From: Selaginella moellendorffii
Lineage: Eukaryota; Streptophyta; Lycopodiopsida; Selaginellales; Selaginellaceae
DNA: 64,000 nucleotides
Assembly (NCBI RefSeq): GCF_000143415.4
Contig: NW_003314276.1
Coordinates: 1,786,107-1,850,106 of the forward strand
Reading direction: 5' to 3'
A model generated the notes under the pieces. The model had not been told where the DNA came from, searched no databases, and saw only the letters and a list, made by a program, of their open reading frames with translations. Positions 9,302 through 20,070 of this stretch are shown piece by piece (within the stretch, counting starts at the first letter, position 1; each line of letters begins with the position of its first letter). A program made the translations under genes and the position numbers.

Positions 9302-9950
9302 ATGGCGCCAGAGAAAATCCAGAGCAGCGGGCGATCCAGGAAGAAAGCGCTCGTCTCCGAAATGCCGCAATCTCCCGCGGAATTCTCAGCCCCTTCGTGG
9401 CATCGCACCGCAGCTGTTGCTATATTTTCAAGACAGGATTCGATTTTCTATGGAATTTCCAGATGTCATGGCGAAGACATCGTGAAGAAGGGGACCAGGA
9501 AGATCAAGTTCTTGTTCTCGTTTCCCAGGCTTGTGGCTCCTGTTTTCTTATGCCGATTTTCCAAATGTGTTTGAGGAAAGGATGAAAAATTATTTTGTAC
9601 CTTGCAGGTGTTATTTGCGATGATGGAATCACTGGTAAAAACAGTTCTTCTCGAGGAAAAGTTGCCAGCAGCTTGAGACTGACCGGTCTACTGATTTTCA
9701 GGTTGTTTTCTCCGAGTCGTGGTGGACTGGAACAAAGAGAAAAAACTGAACACGCCTAAAGATCTTTGCGAGGTACTTTGTAAAATTTGTAAGAGGACTC
9801 TACAGACTGGATCGTCTTTTAGGAGGGGAACACAAACTATAGCTTTATGGCTGGTGCTGAATCGGATTCTAAAACACCCACACATATGCAAAAGCTAGCA
9901 GCTGCTGTCATCACTTCTACAGCACTCTAGCTTGCTTGAAGAACTGCCAA
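9302..9950 (+). pseudogene. RHL1 pseudogene (partial duplicate)
   Basis: Starts with an ATG and a basic leader like RHL1 exon 1, keeps DIVKKGTRKIKFLFSFP, then loses the DTKNPILY part. Traces of exon 2 (ttatttgcgatgatggaatcactgg), exon 3 (cgagtcgtggtggactggaac, with a frame break) and exon 4 (aactatagctttatggctggtgc) follow in order; exon 5 is missing. Several deletions and frameshifts make it a nonfunctional copy of 7149-8262. Confidence 0.85.
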
Positions 9951-10795
9951 AGTATATTTATTTCTAATAAAAACTATAAACCTGGTGCGTACTGTTCTGA
10001 GGGAATCTTGCAATTGCCCCACACTCAGAATCTCATAAGAGAACTCTATCTCTCACTGAAAATGTCACAAAAATGTGTGATCAAATCTCATATTTGCGAA
10101 TATCTCTGGCATCATTCCAACAGGTGACCACAGTAAGATTGTGCAAATGGCTAAATCTATAAATAGAAGAGAAAATGGAAAAGAAAAATCTAAAACAAAT
10201 AAGAATAAAATATGGATTTTGAAGGAAAAAAAAAGGAAATTATTGAGCTTGATAGCTTGATTGGTTTACTGATTTATTATTACACTAATAATATTAAAAA
10301 GTATTAAGATCATTATGCATAATCTCCTTAATGACCTTTGTCGTTGACAAAGAGTGCAAACTTATTGCTTAGTGATTTCAATAATTTGATATTTCAGTAA
10401 CCTATAGTGGTAGTTCTACCTTTTAACTTTTATCCACACTAATAAGACTGAAAACTAAAAATATAAGACTGAAATAACCCAAAGACATGTATTTAAAATT
10501 TAATTATAAAGACAATCATACAATAGTACTTGCTAGAATATACTTTTCCAATCTAGCGGTTGGAAATTATTTACATGTGCAAGATGGGGATAAACATGAG
10601 AGATTTTACTGAATATTTTCCATTCCATATTCATGCTTAACATTATATATAACTTGCTATATGAATAATGCCTATCAAATATGAACTTCACTTAGACACT
10701 TCTTTTGAGCATGGTGGGCCAATTGAAGGAGACATTATAGTGTCAACCAATATATTAAAACCATGAAGTTCAATTAAACACTCACGAATATAAAC
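9951..10795. other. AT-rich intergenic region
   Basis: Strongly AT-rich, no long ORF, no RNA gene and no clear repeat seen. Confidence 0.5.
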
Positions 10796-11773
10796 TTAAA
10801 CTCTTCGTTTGTCAAGGTAAATCTCGTTCATGACTAGAAACATCGAAACCACAAACAACGAGTCCACTCCAGGTTCAATCTCTATGCTGTAGCTGTGGCG
10901 TCCCGCAATGCTTGCCAGTTTTCTCTTGTACCTTGCCTGTGGATCAATCTCAAAATCTCTTCTTCGCAGAAGAACAGAGAGACATACCTTTGCAATCAGC
11001 TGTCCAGTATCAGTCCTGCGTAAGCTGTACTTCCCGGTGAAGTTGCATCCAGTGAGCTTGAAATCGGGCGTGGTGCTTCTCCCCGAGGTACACATCGACG
11101 CAGAACTTTAGCCGGAAGCAAGGCTTCTTCGCTGTGAAGAGAAACTTGTCTTCAACGAGATAGGCCTTCCACTTGTTCTGGAAACTGAATGCCTGCCAAA
11201 TGGGTTACTATCTAGAGAAAAGAGAGATGGTTTTGTACCTCTTTGTGGAGCACGAGAATAACCTTTCCACTGGAATCCATCACTCTCCGCTGGCGACCGC
11301 ATCCAAAGTTTCCATCCACATGCTTTATTTCGTTAAAGTGGGACTTATTCAGTAAAGTGGGACATTAATTAGCATGTGTCCACATGCCATTTCCTAGTAC
11401 TTAATTAATATTTATTAATATTTCTATCAGTTTTTTAATTTAATTTTTTATATTTCACAATATTATAACACAAAATCATATGAAAAGTTTTTAATTTATA
11501 AATTATAAAGTTAAAACTTCAATTTTTTATTGTTGTTATAAAAATGACATATGGCCACACACCATAAGTGGGATAATGAAAAGTCCCACTTTAACGAAAT
11601 AAAGCATCCACTGCAAAAACTTGGTTTTGTTTTGCATCTCGGACAGTATACTTCCCACAGCTGAAGACTCCTGAGCTGGAGAGAGTAAGATCCATAGCGT
11701 GGAAGTTGCAAAACTGTGCTCCAGCAACAGGCAAAGCCGCAGCAACCTTGGCAGAATCTTGATCAAAACCCAT
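10796..11773 (-). pseudogene. LURP-one-related (LOR) gene, broken by MITE and frameshift (LOR-A)
   Basis: Exon 1 starts at ATG 11773 (MGFDQDSAKVAAALPVAGAQ) and reads through SCGKYTVRDAKQNQVFAVD. It is then split by a 288-bp transposon at 11320-11607 and resumes with the VMDSSGKVILVLHKE equivalent. Exon 2 (about 11194 down to 10990) has one extra base near 11068, where the GENTTPDF equivalent shifts frame. Exon 3 (about 10938-10796) keeps the C-terminal LOR strand-helix (SIEIEPGVDSLFVVSMFLVMNEIYLD). LOR proteins have the tubby-like DUF567 fold and one member, LURP1, acts in defence. Two independent lesions argue against function. Confidence 0.8.
11320..11607. mobile_element. MITE with 27-bp terminal inverted repeats inside LOR-A exon 1
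   Basis: 288 bp. The left end ATGCTTTATTTCGTTAAAGT and the next 7 bases (gggactt) are exactly mirrored at the right end (11581-11607). The interior is AT-rich and noncoding. The empty site is seen in LOR-B (cccatccactgc), and the 4-bp CCAC at 11316-11319 is repeated at 11608-11611 as the apparent target duplication. The superfamily is not assigned. Confidence 0.85.
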
Positions 11774-12045
11774 AGCCTTAGCCTGGAAGTTTAAAATCAC
11801 CAAGCCTTTTCAAGAGCAAAGCTCTTGACGCTTGCGAGGATGGAGAAATCCAGGATGCTCTGACTAATCTCCTCTAAGACGCGTTTTAACTCTTGGTGGG
11901 AACGGCTAATCAATGAGTGGGACCTCAACAAAACACAACCAAATGGATAATTTCGTGTGTTCTTTTTCCCGTGTCGTAAAGATAAACACTAAAGTATAAA
12001 TCCCGGCTAAAGCCGAAAAATGGAGTACAACTTAACGGCAGTACA

Positions 12046-12145
12046 CGCTAGGCCTCCAAGTGTAGCTCTTCCATTATCAGTACGCAAAATACCGTAACTG
12101 TGTAAGCACCGCATCCCCAAACAAAGCTGGAGGAGTGCGCGGGAT
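12046..12145 (-). pseudogene. LOR-D exon 3 remnant
   Basis: The minus strand reads SSFVWGCGAYTVTVF, then VLIMEELHLEA and a stop. This matches the last exon of LOR-D (17408-17563) with about 12 codons deleted in the middle. No other exon is present. Confidence 0.75.
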
Positions 12146-12159
12146 TGGGGCTATTTGCG

Positions 12160-12302
12160 ATACGCTGGGCACTAAGCCTAATCGATGGGTACCTCGAAGG
12201 CTCCATGTCCGAGGATGAGTGAGGATCACCCCAGCAGGAGATTTGATCACCATGTGCCCCTATAGCTTCAACAAGCAATCGGGCAAGAATGTCGATCCAA
12301 TG
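12160..12302 (+). pseudogene. CCD4-like fragment
   Basis: Short worn piece matching the middle of the CCD genes: traces of SNAGM, then [13 protein letters not shown] and YSFNKR before the metal-ligand region. Several frame breaks. It adjoins the LOR-D remnant. Confidence 0.65.
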
Positions 12303-12421
12303 CAAGAAAACCGCTAACCAATGCCCGCCATAGCTGCCTGGAAGAAACTGTCTAGAAGTGAAATTCTCCCGTTTCACGATTTCGCCATATTATGTAAATG
12401 ATGAACTTGCATTTAATGGAC

Positions 12422-13088
12422 TCAACTTGGAATGGATCCATTATATTGACGTCCCACGATGGTTAAAATCATTGAAACCACAAATAGCGAGTCCACTCCA
12501 GGCTCAATTTCTATGCTGTAGCTCGCAACGCATGCCAGATTCCTCTTGGACCTTGCCTGTTCATCAAACTCAAAGTCTCTTCGAAGAAGAAGAAAAGAGA
12601 GACATACCTTTGCAATCAGCTCTCCAGTATCAGTCCTGTGTAAGCAGTATTTCCCGGTGAACGCGCTTCCAGTGAGCTTGAAATCGGGCGTGGTGTTCTC
12701 CCCGAGGTACACATCCACGCATAACTCTAGCCGGAAGAAGAAAGGCCGCTTCGTTGTAAAGAGGAGCTTGTCTTCGTCGAGATAGACCTTCCACTTGTTC
12801 TGGAAACTACATGCCTGCCTAACGGTTTTCTGAGAATTCGAAAGGAAAAGAAAGATGCGTTTCAAGTACCTCTTTCTGGAGCACAAGAAGAACCTTTCCA
12901 CTCGAATCCATAACTCTCCGCTGGCGACCGCAGCCAAATTTCCCATCCACTGCAAAAACTTGGTTTTGTTCTGCATCCCGGACTGTATACTTCCCACAGC
13001 TGAAGACTCCCGAGCTGGAAAGAGTGAGATCTACGGCCCGGAAGTCACAAAACTGTGATCCAGCAACAGGCAAAGCCGCAACAGCCAT
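12422..13088 (-). CDS. LURP-one-related protein (DUF567), 3 exons (LOR-B)
   Basis: Exons 12870-13088, 12608-12814 and 12422-12556 (GT-AG, phase 0) give 186 residues of the tubby-like LOR family: FCDFRAVDLTLSSSGVFSCG, VMDSSGKVLLVLQKE, then DFKLTGSAFTGKYCL and IEIEPGVDSLFVVSMI. In LOR-C the start is ATG ATT TTC; here the same codon is GTG, so the first usable ATG is at 13088 and the GFDQDS segment is lost. The C-terminus (VGRQYNGSIPS) also departs from the family NEIYLD end. It may be a working shortened protein or an early pseudogene. LOR proteins are implicated in defence or membrane binding. Same strand as LOR-A, opposite to LOR-C and LOR-D. Confidence 0.7.
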
Positions 13089-13992
13089 AGTCTTAGCCTG
13101 GAGCTGGAAAATCACCGAGCCTTATCAAGAGAAAATTTTTCCATGCGATGAACAGAGAAATCCAGGATGCTCTGACTAACCTCCTTTAAGACGAGTTAAA
13201 TAGAGCCACACTCCTCTGTGTCAGAGTTGTCTCGGTCAACTTTTCATGCGGTGAAAGTAAGATGGAGTTTTGTAACTCTTGAATGATCAATCAGTGGAGA
13301 ATAAACCGTGAAGAGAGAGAAATATCAACTTTTGTGGATAATTTTGTTCCGAGGAGAAGGCCATGCTTTTGAGTTGCCTTGCATCTAATCTAGAACAAAT
13401 CTTGATAGACAACTTAACTTGCGCAAGACCAGAATATCTCTGCAAATGTCCCATTGTATCGCAGTTTTGACCTAGAAAATTTTCCTCAGAGGAATTTGTC
13501 ATGCTCATTCCAGCTCTCGCGACTTTGTGATGATGTATGGCTGGCTTACGGATCTTCATGGTGGCATCCCTCTCTTGCATTTGGTGTTGCGCAATCTATA
13601 TGGACCATAAACTAGAAATATTGTAAAAGTAAGTTCAAGGTTAAGGAGTGTGGAGCTTTTAAGGTAGCTTGGGGTGAAGAACATTTATTCTATAGCCTCT
13701 TTGCTGGGTGTGCTGAAGAGCAGAAGGTTTCTTCTTTACAAATTTGTCTAAAATCATTTGAGAAACCTTTGCGCCAAAACGTCAATTCCTCTGTCGTGGT
13801 GGCAAATTCGACCTAATAGCGAAGATACTAAAGAAGTGTCACTAGGCTTTGCTAAGGCACGGAATCTAACATTTTCCCTGTTGTGCCAGCCGCTCGAATT
13901 TTGATTTGCGAATATGCTAACCATCTAAATGGCATTTTTGTCCGAGTGGCTGGCAAAAAGTCCTTGTCACAAAGTAATTACATGAATTTTTC
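13089..13992. other. intergenic with worn PPR-1 tail
   Basis: 13100-13330 is the LOR-B 5' flank, shared with 4550-4740. 13340-13450 on the plus strand matches the PPR-1 tail (gagaaggccatgcttttgag, ctaatctagaacaaatcttg) out of frame, and 13795-13850 matches the later flank (gtggtggcaaattcgac). I see no other feature here. Confidence 0.5.
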
Positions 13993-15777
13993 TTACAAGG
14001 TGACATGGTTTTGGTTTGCTATTTGATAGGCATTTACAAAGATTCCATGGAATCCATATGGAACTCTAGCAGGCAACTCTATAGAAGCCACTGTCTCAAG
14101 CGTGGGCGATTTAGCATCCATGATCAAAAGCTCCGAGACACCACTCTTCTCATCATGGACGTAGCTTAAGACGTATCCATCGTCTTCCTCGTCTTCCTCC
14201 TCGCCTTTTGCCACAAAGAAAGGCTCGTTGCAAAACCTCCCAGGTTCGAATCTCCTCGAAGCCACAATGCACGGTTCGCTTAGATCCGGATCACTTGCAC
14301 CGTCGATTACTACTCTGGGCAGCCGTGGAGCGTCTAGATCGACCTTGGCCAGGCCCGAGAATTTGGGCCATGGCCCATAGTAGCACATGTAGACGTACCT
14401 ATTCTTTCGCCCCAAAAATTTCTGGTTGATCTGTCCAAAATCCAGTCCGGCGGAGCACACGTGTTGCTTCCACGACCGTCCAGATCGAAGATCCAGGTGG
14501 ATCTCGTGCAATCTGCTGGACAATCCGGCTACGTCATCGAACAGACATTCCACTGGCGTAATAGACGAACTGAGCACGACGATCTTGTCCGTCCCTTCCT
14601 CCCACGCGTTGATGTAGTGGAATGACGTCCAATCCGGGACGTCGATCCAGCGAACGCCGGAATATCCCACGGTCGGGATGCGAGGGATCACCCCGAATCT
14701 GGGAACCTTGGCGGTATCTCCACGGATGGGCATCTTGTTCTGGAGCACAACATCCTGGATCTTCATCACGACCTGATTCTCTGGGAAGATTGCGTAGTTC
14801 TCCGTGATCGCAAAATCGTGAAACAGGCACGGCTCGCGCAACCACACATCAAAATCGGGGCTTTTCCTCCCTTCCCGGCTCGCCCAGAAGTAGCGGAGGT
14901 GGGGATTGATCACTGGATTGAAGCTAAACGCGAAGAGCTCGCCAGAGGTTGGATCGATCTTTGGATGAGCGCACATTGGCAGTAGCAATCGCTTGTTGAA
15001 GCTGTAGCGACCCATGGTGATCAAATCCCCTGCCGGGGTGATATTCACGGCGTATGGCATATCATCCTCGGACATGGCAAGAATTCGGCGATCGAAGTAG
15101 GCCATCCCAGCGTTGGAAGTTCCCATCCCGCCCAAGATATCGATCAGGCCCAGAGCCGCGCGCATCGCGAATAGCCCCAGTCGCGCGAGCCCGGCATAGC
15201 TGCTCATGGTGCCCAGTGTGTAGGGGAAGAGAATCTTGCCCGCTACTTGCTCCTGGAGGAATCGATTGGTCTGGGTGAATCGCGCGCAGTAGATTGGAGC
15301 GTGATGTTCTTCGAGATCATCATCGCCCGGGAACTTGATCGCGTGGAGCATCCCGTGGCCATCGAAGTAGTGGTAGCCGGCGGGAGGGGGATGGAGTGGA
15401 TTGGAGCCATTGCGGATGTAAGCACCGCCGCGGAGGCAGCGAGGGATCTCGCCAGTGACTCGGCGGCATGGCGTCGGCGGGGATTCTCCAACCGGGGCGA
15501 AATTGTCCGCGAGCTGGATCTTGGGGTCTTGCGAGGGAGGGAACTCGCGGGGATCGATGTACGTGGCGATGAGATTCTCCACAGTGTCGCACAGGGCTAC
15601 TGCCGCCGCCCGCGCCTCTTCGATTGGATTGGGGATGGAGAATCCAAGGGCGTTGTTGTTCCTGCGAGAGGTCTCTCTCGATTTGGTGGCGGTGGCTGTG
15701 ATCCTTGATGATCTTCTCCTGGGTGGAGCTGGGAAGAAGGAGCTGCTAATGCCATAACCAGTGCCAATGGCATACAT
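13993..15777 (-). CDS. CCD4-like carotenoid cleavage dioxygenase (CCD-1)
   Basis: Intronless, 594 residues from the ATG at 15777 (the frame is open a few codons further, without an ATG). Residues 1-45 are Ser/Arg-rich and transit-peptide-like. The RPE65/CCD fold follows with all four iron-ligand histidines: CAHPKIDP (H271), [11 protein letters not shown] (H320), FHYINAWEE (H387) and PYGFHGIF (H577). CCD4-type marks include PRFGVIPRI, FLGRKNRYVY, EPFFVA and VMDAKSP-like LIMDAKSPTLE. CCD4 enzymes cleave carotenoids at the 9,10 (9',10') bond in plastids; NCED is a less good fit. This is the most divergent full copy in the window (for example KFPGDDDLEEHHAPIY) and stands alone, upstream of the LOR-D/LOR-C pair. 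Confidence 0.9.
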   Translation of the reverse strand: MYAIGTGYGISSSFFPAPPRRRSSRITATATKSRETSRRNNNALGFSIPNPIEEARAAAVALCDTVENLIATYIDPREFPPSQDPKIQLADNFAPVGESPPTPCRRVTGEIPRCLRGGAYIRNGSNPLHPPPAGYHYFDGHGMLHAIKFPGDDDLEEHHAPIYCARFTQTNRFLQEQVAGKILFPYTLGTMSSYAGLARLGLFAMRAALGLIDILGGMGTSNAGMAYFDRRILAMSEDDMPYAVNITPAGDLITMGRYSFNKRLLLPMCAHPKIDPTSGELFAFSFNPVINPHLRYFWASREGRKSPDFDVWLREPCLFHDFAITENYAIFPENQVVMKIQDVVLQNKMPIRGDTAKVPRFGVIPRIPTVGYSGVRWIDVPDWTSFHYINAWEEGTDKIVVLSSSITPVECLFDDVAGLSSRLHEIHLDLRSGRSWKQHVCSAGLDFGQINQKFLGRKNRYVYMCYYGPWPKFSGLAKVDLDAPRLPRVVIDGASDPDLSEPCIVASRRFEPGRFCNEPFFVAKGEEEDEEDDGYVLSYVHDEKSGVSELLIMDAKSPTLETVASIELPARVPYGFHGIFVNAYQIANQNHVTL

Positions 15778-16736
15778 TGCGACCACCTTCCAAATCAAAG
15801 CCCAAGACTAGTGCCAGTGGCATACATTGCTATCAATCACAAGTAAATTGATCCCTCAACCAATGTTTGGAGCTATGGATTGATGATCTCTCTGAGCCAC
15901 ACGCCTCGCATAGATATTTCCACCAAAAAAGTGTCTCCGCGAAATATCAGCTGGCATGTGAATCGGTGGTAGGGCTGACTCAGAATAACGGTACCTTGCC
16001 ATGTCAGCGAGTGAGTCATCATAGTTTGGGTGGTCCTGCGTTCGATTCTAGCCAGCCGCAATAGAAAGTTTTTAAAAAATATTGGGGGTTTTGTTTTTAG
16101 GGTTCTAGCTCGATGAGAATCGGATCGAAAGGAATGTGTCCCGATTTTCCAGCGATAGTTTCTCCTGGACCGCCTACATTCAGCTTCTCGAAGCGATCTC
16201 CATCATTGTGGGAAGAAATTGATTTCGCGATTGGATAGGGTTCTTGTTGACGATAGGACACATTTCTAGTACGACTGATTCGCAGTACACTGAACAAAGG
16301 CAACGACATGCCTGGTGAGTTTGTTTACGCATCCTTTTCTTTTTTCTTCTTCGATCGATCGATTAACGTCACAAAACGTGGTTTTGACTTCCACAATGGT
16401 TTTTTTTTTTTTTTTTTTTGGTACCAAGCGGGTCATCCACACCTCATTATCGCAAATGCGTGGCGACTAAGCACGGTATTTATTTCCTAATCCCACTCGT
16501 TGTCTTAGCTCATTTCTTTTTTTGCTGCTACGTTTACGTCAGGTTGTGTTGCTCATCGTTTGTCTTGACCGATTTCCAGATACCGCTGAGGAGCGGCCCC
16601 TTTGCTTCGGTGTTCCATGTCGCCATCGCCATCAGCAGCAGCGCAGCACGGCGAGGAGTATGCGTAAATTCCCGGCGGTGGCAACAGTGCTAATGCTAGT
16701 AGCACTTAAGATCCCCGTAAGCCACGAACAAAAACG
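15778..16736. other. intergenic between CCD-1 and LOR-D
   Basis: At 15885-15915 a piece (gagccacacgcctcgcatag) matches the conserved leader found upstream of other CCD copies. A T20 run lies at 16400-16419. I see no gene or RNA. Confidence 0.5.
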
Positions 16737-17563
16737 ATGACGGCTTCTTCAAGGACGACCATGGCACTTAATCAAGTTGAGGGAAAGGCAGGAGTAGGCT
16801 TGGTCCCTGTGGTTCGGCACGAGTTTTGTGCGCACGATGGCATGGAGTTGATACTCTCCAAGGTCGAGGCATGGAGTTGGGGCAATTACACTGTCACCGA
16901 TGGAGTCGGGAATTTCCTCATCACGGTGGAAGGGAGGCTGAGCCTGCGATGGACTCGGACTCTGCTGGATTCGAGCGGGACACGGATCCTCAAGATCCAC
17001 AAGAAGTTCATGGTTTGTTGCAGCTCCTAGATAGCAAAGTTTTGGTTTTTCTTGTTTAGATTTTCTGACAAGGTTTCTCTTTCCAAGACAGAACCCAAGC
17101 ATCTTCGATGCCTTCATTGACGGTGAAGACGGCGCGAGGAGAGTGTTCACAGTGCAATCTTCGTTAGAAGCGCCGGCTTCACGCTTTTCTCTCAAGGTGT
17201 TCTTGCCAGTGAAAGGCTCCGAGCCGGACCTCTCCATGGATCCCGACTTTAAGCTCGAGGGGGCCTACTTCCAAAATGATTACGGTATCGATTGCGGAGA
17301 AAGGTCGATTGCACAGGTACGATTTCTGTGATCTTCCTCTTTCTTTTCTGTACTTTGGAAAGAATGTTCCTTGGTATGTACCTCACAATTGATGTCGTCC
17401 CGTGCAGGCCTCACGAAAGCCAGACGCGTCCAGCTTTGTTCTGGGATGCGGTGCTTACACCGTTACGGTTTTTCCTGGGGTCGACCACGTCTTTGTAGTC
17501 GCCCTCGTACTGATAATGGACGAGCTACACTTGGAGGCCAGCGTGGGTCACGACTCGACTTAA
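16737..17563 (+). CDS. LURP-one-related protein (DUF567), 3 exons (LOR-D)
   Basis: Exons 16737-17012, 17092-17316 and 17408-17563 (GT-AG, phase 0) encode 218 residues. The fold marks are in order: HDGMELILSKVEAWSWGNYT (first strand hairpin), TLLDSSGTRILKIHKK, then FKLEGAYFQNDYGIDCGE, and the C-terminal hydrophobic helix GVDHVFVVALVLIMDELHLE. It shares layout but little sequence with LOR-B/LOR-C, so it is an older paralogue. A second in-frame ATG at 16761 could be the start. A remnant of its last exon lies at 12046-12145. Possible role in defence or phosphoinositide-linked membrane binding, from family knowledge only. Confidence 0.85.
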
Positions 17564-18007
17564 CTTGCGCGGAGAAGCGAGAACGAGAGAAACATCACTA
17601 CTGCCTTGTAAGTGAACTCCATTTTTTCGGGTTTATATCTTCGTTGGACATACATCGCAGGGATTTATATGTTCGCTACTGTGCTGTGGTGTTTATCTTT
17701 ACCGACACGAGAAGAAAAAAAAACACGAAATTATCCAGACAAGTTGATTTTTCGTTGGTTTATCTCTTCATGGCTTTTTCTGTGTTTGACATTGCTTGTT
17801 AAGCTTCCTGCAGGTCCCACTGATTGATTAGCTGTGCACTCCAGCTCAAATGAAGATTACTTCCACCGCATGCCGAAGAGCAGACGTGTGGCTTCATTTA
17901 CGCTTAAAACGCGTCTTAGAGGAGATTAGTCAGAGCATGGAAGCCTCCTGGATTTCTCAGTTCATCTTCCTCGCAAGTATGGAGAGCTTTGCTCTTGAAA
18001 AGGCTTG

Positions 18008-18741
18008 ATGATTTTCCAGCTCCAGGCTAAGGCTATGGGTTTCGATCAAGATTCTGGCAAGGCTGTTGCGGCTTTGCCTGTTGTTGGAGCACAATTTTGC
18101 GACTTCCAGGCTGTGAATCTCACTCTCTCCAGCGCGGGAGTCTTCAGCTGTGGGAAGTATACCGTCCGGGATGAAAAACAAAACGACGTTTTTGCAGTGG
18201 ATGGGAACTGTGGATGCGGCCGCCAGCGGAGAGTTATGGATTCCAGTGGAAAGGTTCTTCTTGTGCTCCAGAAAGAGGTACTTAAACACATCTCTCTTTT
18301 CCTTCGAAACTTATAGAAACCCGTTCGCAGGCATTTAGTTTCCAGAACAAGTGGAAGGCCTATCTCGACGAAGACAAGCTTCTCTTCACAGCGAAGAAGC
18401 CTTGCTTCCGGCTAAAGTTCTGCGTGGATGTGTACCTCGGGGAGAACACCACGCCCGATTTCAAGCTCACTGGATGCTGCTTCAAGGGGAAGTACAGCTT
18501 ACGCAGGACTGATACTGGAGAGCTTATTGCAAAGGTATGTCTCTCTGTTCTTCTGCGAAGAAGAGATTTTGACATTGATCCACAGGCAAGGTACAAGTGG
18601 AAACTGGCAAGCATTGCGAGATGCCACAGCTACAGCATAGAGATTGAGCCTGGAGTGGACTCGTTGTTTGTGGTTTCGATGTTTCTAGTCATGAACGAGA
18701 TCTACCTCGACAAACCAGCTGCTGGTGGTGGTGGAGGTTAA
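18008..18741 (+). CDS. LURP-one-related protein (DUF567), 3 exons (LOR-C)
   Basis: Exons 18008-18277, 18331-18534 and 18586-18741 (GT-AG, phase 0) give 209 residues. Marks: FCDFQAVNLTLSSAGVFSCG, VMDSSGKVLLVLQKE, DVYLGENTTPDFKLTGCCF, RRTDTGELIAK and EIEPGVDSLFVVSMFLVMNE. It ends in a Gly-rich tail (AAGGGGG). This is the most complete member of the LOR-A/B/C subgroup: it keeps the ATG that LOR-B has lost and the frame that LOR-A has lost. The introns are only 51-53 bp. It follows LOR-D on the same strand with 444 bp between. Confidence 0.88.
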
Positions 18742-19819
18742 AATTGCGGTTCATTGCTTGTTTCTAGTATACTATTTGTGAGTGTTTTCAAGGATTATGT
18801 TATTACTGTGTTGGAATATGTAAGTTGCCTCTTTGCTGTTTTTCCGCTCTTTCCAAGTATCTAGATTCATCGTTGGAAAAATTTACTCGGATCTAGATCC
18901 CTGATCTCTCTTAAAGATTTCTTTAACAGACATTCCCACTGGAATTATGTTGTTTCTTGTGCCTAACTAAATTTCCTTATGCTGAGGAAGCTTTGATGTG
19001 AGAATGGCTCCATGCATTTTATCAAGCTCGCAACCTTTGGATTTACATAGTCCGGCTGTTAGTTTTGTTAAAGTTTATAATTTAATGTTTTATTAACGTG
19101 TTGTAGCTAAGCTGTAGAGCGATCTCTTCGCATGTAGTAATAATAATACATGTTTTTGGAGGTCTTGCAACACTCAATTGGAGGCATGAGACCACTAGTG
19201 GGTATTTGTGATAATCAAATATTTAGTCATTCTCATTTCAACGTAGGAAAGTGTGAGAAATAAGACCATCCAAATTTGAATACCGTAAACAAATCTCTGA
19301 GATTTCTACTCATATATTTTTGCATCTCAGAAATTAGCAATGCTTAATGTGGTGGATGGCAAGCCTTAGAATTGATAACTCCTACAAACTCTAACATGTC
19401 AGAAGAAGACTTGTCAATTGCTTGAATCAATCTTTCAACTCCTACTATAATACATGTTCTTTTTATGGGGGGGGGGGGGGGGCAGAGGTCTTTTGGCGCC
19501 CAGCTAGATACATATAATTACTTGTAAAATGAAGAATATATTACCTGCCTACTCTCTCCTCACTCCTTGAATTTGAAGCTCCCTTAGCTCTTCCATCCGA
19601 CAAAAATAAATAGCCAGCTGATGGCCAGGTTCTCGGGCCTAATTCTCTAGGAAGCCGGTGGGATCCCTTTAGCTCGAGGGGATCTGAAGATAGCATGTGG
19701 AAGGCTATACAGTCATAGACAACGTGAAAGACATCTTCCATCCTGTAAATTGTATTATTGATCCGTCTCACACGGATCCCAATGACTTCAGCAAATAACA
19801 ACGATGGCACCATCATAAA
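18742..19819. other. intergenic, AT-rich
   Basis: No gene recognised. A G16 homopolymer lies at 19467-19482. A minus-strand 91-codon frame at 19541-19816 has no motif I know. Confidence 0.45.
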
Positions 19820-20070
19820 ACTAGCTATTCCAAAGCTTCCAAGTTGGGAGTACGCTAAAAGTTCAAAGAAAACGATAAAATTACAACGTCCCGTTCTTTG
19901 TTTTCCAAAGCTTGTCTCTACGCTGGCTTGCGCACCATAAAGTCTAGAATCGTGGCCTTTCTTCCCAGCTTTCCTCTCTGGACCGGCTTCAGATTTTCAA
20001 GTGCCGCTTTCAGCAGAGACATCAATTTTCAAATAGCTGGAATGGTTATAAACTCAAGCTGTCTGAACTT
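19820..20070 (-). pseudogene. RHL1 3'-end remnant (exon 5 and 3' flank)
   Basis: The minus strand matches RHL1 from the end of intron 4 (accattccagctatt) through exon 5 (gtccagagaggaaagctggg, gccacgattctagactttat) into the 3' flank (acttggaagctttggaatag). Small indels break the frame. This piece is inverted relative to RHL1 and about 12 kb away; exons 1-4 are absent. Confidence 0.85.

Noticed and set aside
15778-15798. CCD-1 frame extended to 15798, and likewise CCD-2 to 26418 and CVNH-1 to 41428
   Set aside because: These extensions begin at TTG codons. The first ATG in frame was used instead, since nuclear plant genes rarely start at TTG.
19467-19482. G16 homopolymer as a possible G-quadruplex control site
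   Set aside because: A single uninterrupted G run far from any gene start; it may also be partly a sequencing artefact.
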